In this document: one piece after another, positions 62,507 through 64,000 of the stretch
Layout of the letters: every line of letters starts with the position of its first letter
Position numbering within the stretch: the stretch's first letter is position 1
Assembly (NCBI GenBank): GCA_040222455.1
Contig: JAVKDD010000023.1
Location: forward strand, 15,660 to 79,659
From: RHLJ01 sp040222455
GTDB lineage: Bacteria > Bacteroidota > Rhodothermia > Balneolales > Balneolaceae
DNA length: 64,000 bases
Direction of reading: 5' to 3'
The notes under the pieces: generated by a model
Database searches by the model: none
Told to the model about the DNA's origin: nothing
What the model saw: the letters and a program-made list of their open reading frames with translations, nothing else
Position numbers and translations under genes: made by a program

Positions 62507-62508
62507 TG

Positions 62509-62805
62509 TTAGGTTTGATGTTCTAATTTTGATTTTTTGTTCAGTTTGTAGCCAACTGCGAATAAGAATCCAAGTAGAATATGTGTTGAAACAGTCAGAG
62601 CAAAAGTGCCTAATCTTTTTAATCCGTATTCATCATGTCCTAAGTCAATGATGTTTGAGAATAGAAGAATGACTGTGTAAAGAACAATTACTGAGAAGTT
62701 GATTGCTGCAAACTTCCAAACATGTTCCCAATCGCTAAGTAAGTATATGCTTACCAACCAAAGTATTGGGCTGAATAAAATGAAATATGCTAAGGCAGTT
62801 TCCAT
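62509..62805 (-). CDS. Cassette-encoded small membrane protein
   Basis: A 98-residue protein with three hydrophobic helices (ALAYFILFSPILWLVSIYLL, FAAINFSVIVLYTVILLF, LALTVSTHILLGFLFAVGY) and a Lys-rich tail. No family recognised. Its stop lies directly before the R'' half of attC I. Cassette between attC J and attC I. Confidence 0.6.
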   Translation of the reverse strand: METALAYFILFSPILWLVSIYLLSDWEHVWKFAAINFSVIVLYTVILLFSNIIDLGHDEYGLKRLGTFALTVSTHILLGFLFAVGYKLNKKSKLEHQT

Positions 62806-62835
62806 TATGAATTTAGATGAACTTTTGAAAGCGTA

Positions 62836-62957
62836 CTAACGACCCCGCGTTTAATGGGCGCAGAGATTAAGTTTTTGTTGAAGTAACTGATTTATTTGAT
62901 TGCACACAAGTTATTGATCGTACTTCGTCTGCGTCCCATTGAAACGCTTTGTTATGT
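62836..62957 (-). repeat. attC site J
   Basis: 122 bp; R'' TAACAAAGCGTTTCAATGGG, R' CATTAAACGCGGGGTCGTTA. Close to D and E throughout. Confidence 0.9.
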
Positions 62958-63282
62958 GAAAACTGAGAAACACGGAACCACAACAACCTGAACGTATAAA
63001 GTAAAAACACGCGAGGTACCCGACATTGTGTACGTTGCCCAGACAGGCAAAACTGAAACGGAGTTAAGGGAATTTTTAAACAACGCCCCGAGCACCAAAT
63101 AGAAGTGTTGAACAAGAAAAAGCTAGCGGTAAAAAAACAGAGAAAGAAAGTAAAAGCTTGGTGCAAATAAGGAGCTAAAAAGAGGCAACCCACAAACAAC
63201 GACTAAAGAGGTTTTAACAGAAAAGAAACCTAAAAAAGGACACGCCCAAACCACCACGAAAAGAAAATGCCTGACTGGGCAC
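62958..63282. ncRNA. ORF-less cassette 2: predicted structured RNA
   Basis: 325 bp between attC K and attC J with no convincing ORF. It is the sister of the cassette at 59947-60264: the first ~80 bp next to attC J match at all but about three bases, and the far end shares CACGAAAAGA then GCCTGAC. The end stem is kept with different bases: GCCCAGACAGGC (63037-63048) with GCCTGACTGGGC (63269-63280). The second stem is AGGTTT (63209-63214) with AAACCT (63226-63231). An internal GCACCAA (63092-63098) pairs with TTGGTGC (63158-63164). Confidence 0.5.
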
Positions 63283-63405
63283 ATAACGACCCGGCGTTTA
63301 AGCGGCGCAGGTTCTCGTTTTTAGTTGAAGTAACGGATTAATTCTATTGCTCACAAGCTTAAGTGCGCACCCAACCTGCGTCCGACTTGAAACGCTTGTT
63401 ATAGG
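63283..63405 (-). repeat. attC site K
   Basis: 123 bp; R'' TAACAAGCGTTTCAAGTCGG, R' CTTAAACGCCGGGTCGTTA. Closest to F. It is the attC of the first cassette. The stop TAA of the gene at 63399 is the TAA of its R'' box. Confidence 0.9.
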
Positions 63406-63836
63406 GCGACACTATTCTGGGTTTCTGATTTTGTAATTACTTTGTTTACCATTTTTTCTCTAATCAATTGAGTCACCAAAAATGAACAACATAATGTAAG
63501 CCAAGCCCAATAATCATATCTGAAAGCCCAATAGATAAATGGTGGTATGATCAATATCCATTGAATTTGAACAATTAGCTTGGCTGAAAGCTTTGTGAAT
63601 TTAAATGCGAGTACGTCTAAAATTGATAAAGCAATAAAAAGACCTGCCAGAAAAGGAAGTCCAAAAGTTAGAAATACAAAAGGGATTGAGAAAATGGACA
63701 GAAACAGAACCTGAGTCCAATCATAGGTTTCTTCAAGCCCCACTGCCTTAAATAAGATTAGACTGAAATAAAGTGTTACCAAAAACCCAGGAATATGAAC
63801 CCAATTAGTAGCAACTATTTTTAAAATCTTCTTCAA
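63399..63836 (-). CDS. First cassette gene: four-helix membrane protein
   Basis: A 145-residue protein starting at TTG 63836; no in-frame ATG is available upstream because of a stop. About four hydrophobic helices (IPGFLVTLYFSLILF, VLFLSIFSIPFVFLTFG, LFIALSILDVLAF, WILIIPPFIYWAF). It ends NSVAL with the stop inside attC K. No family recognised. As the first cassette it should be the best expressed from an upstream Pc promoter. Confidence 0.6.
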   Translation of the reverse strand: MKKILKIVATNWVHIPGFLVTLYFSLILFKAVGLEETYDWTQVLFLSIFSIPFVFLTFGLPFLAGLFIALSILDVLAFKFTKLSAKLIVQIQWILIIPPFIYWAFRYDYWAWLTLCCSFLVTQLIREKMVNKVITKSETQNSVAL

Positions 63837-64000
63837 ATTTAAATAATTGGTTAAGCCCTATAACATTGTATTGATGAACATTTTGACATCAATAAATTTT
63901 TTATCGTTCACCATAAAATACTTCTAAAAGATTAAAAAACAACGGGTGAACGTAAAATAAAGTTCGATAATAATGTTCAGATAAACCGGTGAATAAATTT
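63837..64000 (-). other. attI-like region upstream of the first cassette
   Basis: GTTATAGGG (minus strand, 63855-63863 region) is a recombination core like those of the cassettes, but no L'/L'' attC arms lie to its right, as expected for attI. Two inverted repeats follow: TATTGATG/CATCAATA (63869-63876 and 63887-63894) and CGTTCACC/GGTGAACG (63905-63912 and 63945-63952), with a related CGGTGAAT near 63987. They may be integrase-binding or regulatory sites. The integrase gene itself is not in the window. Confidence 0.45.

Larger units (their letters stand above)
54701..64000 (-). mobile_element. Integron cassette array (chromosomal-integron-like)
   Basis: Eleven attC sites (A-K), all in one orientation, delimit about twelve cassettes over 9 kb. 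Sites D-K are about 120 bp and strongly alike, as in sedentary chromosomal integrons such as the Vibrio superintegron, where attC sites of one genome are homogeneous. Cassettes hold mostly promoterless single genes on the minus strand, two toxin-antitoxin modules, two ORF-less members, and one reversed two-gene member. The array opens at the right and decays at the left. Confidence 0.88.

Noticed and set aside
62867..63199. 110-codon minus-strand frame in ORF-less cassette 2
   Set aside because: It also runs into attC J, and is not colinear with the frame of cassette 1 outside the conserved DNA block. The pairing pattern explains the conservation better.
54701..64000. CRISPR array
   Set aside because: The repeats are about 120 bp, spaced by genes, with the inverted-arm structure and GTT cores of attC sites. 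No short direct repeats with uniform spacers were seen anywhere in the window.
1..64000. Prophage, insertion sequence or rRNA operon
   Set aside because: No phage structural genes, transposase or rRNA sequence was seen on either strand.

Overview
This is a 64 kb chromosomal window from an AT-rich, free-living, probably marine relative of Bacteroidota, most likely the Balneolales/Balneolota group. The placement is inferred from gene content (long-tailed ribosomal protein S16, paired amidohydrolases with a GMC oxidoreductase and gluconate dehydrogenase subunit 3, sialate O-acetylesterase), from promoters with a TAnnTTTG -7 box, and from weak Shine-Dalgarno signals. It has not been checked against any database.

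Positions 1-24,183 are compact housekeeping DNA. They hold the N-terminal part of mnmG, tRNA-Asp, a glutathione peroxidase, a mannose-1-phosphate guanylyltransferase, a PhoR/PhoB-like two-component pair, fabI-ruvC-ruvA, ffh, the rpsP-rimM-trmD-rplS operon, adk, a glpK-glpD-glpF glycerol cluster, a sialate O-acetylesterase, a patatin and dtd. The intergenic region at 24,184-24,621 has a dense cluster of near-consensus DnaA boxes beside an AT-rich stretch. Genes diverge from it (dtd leftward, DinB-purM rightward), so it is a candidate replication origin.

Positions 24,622-54,394 are mixed metabolic and envelope genes: purM, a two-RCK potassium channel, SIMPL, hemolysin III and NRAMP-like transporters, an M14 peptidase, a five-gene operon (two amidohydrolases, GMC oxidoreductase, gluconate dehydrogenase subunit 3, YdeI-like), a GH5 glycosidase, and a 992-residue protein with two pectate-lyase-type beta-helices and a C-terminal propeller. 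Small extragenic palindromes are scattered through gaps.

Positions 54,701-64,000 are an integron cassette array. Eleven attC sites (mostly about 120 bp, very alike) separate cassettes whose genes mostly point left (minus strand). Contents are small membrane proteins, a TPR lipoprotein, an MORN-like exported protein, an LRR membrane protein, HigBA-type and MazEF-type toxin-antitoxin modules, two related ORF-less cassettes, and one cassette whose two genes run against the array and encode an AbiL/RloAB-like AAA ATPase plus RloB-type Toprim protein, a probable phage-defence pair with its own promoter. The ORF-less cassettes share conserved ends and show compensatory base changes in two predicted stems, which suggests a structured non-coding RNA. 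The array seems to start at an attI-like site near 63,862, so the integrase gene should lie just beyond the right edge.
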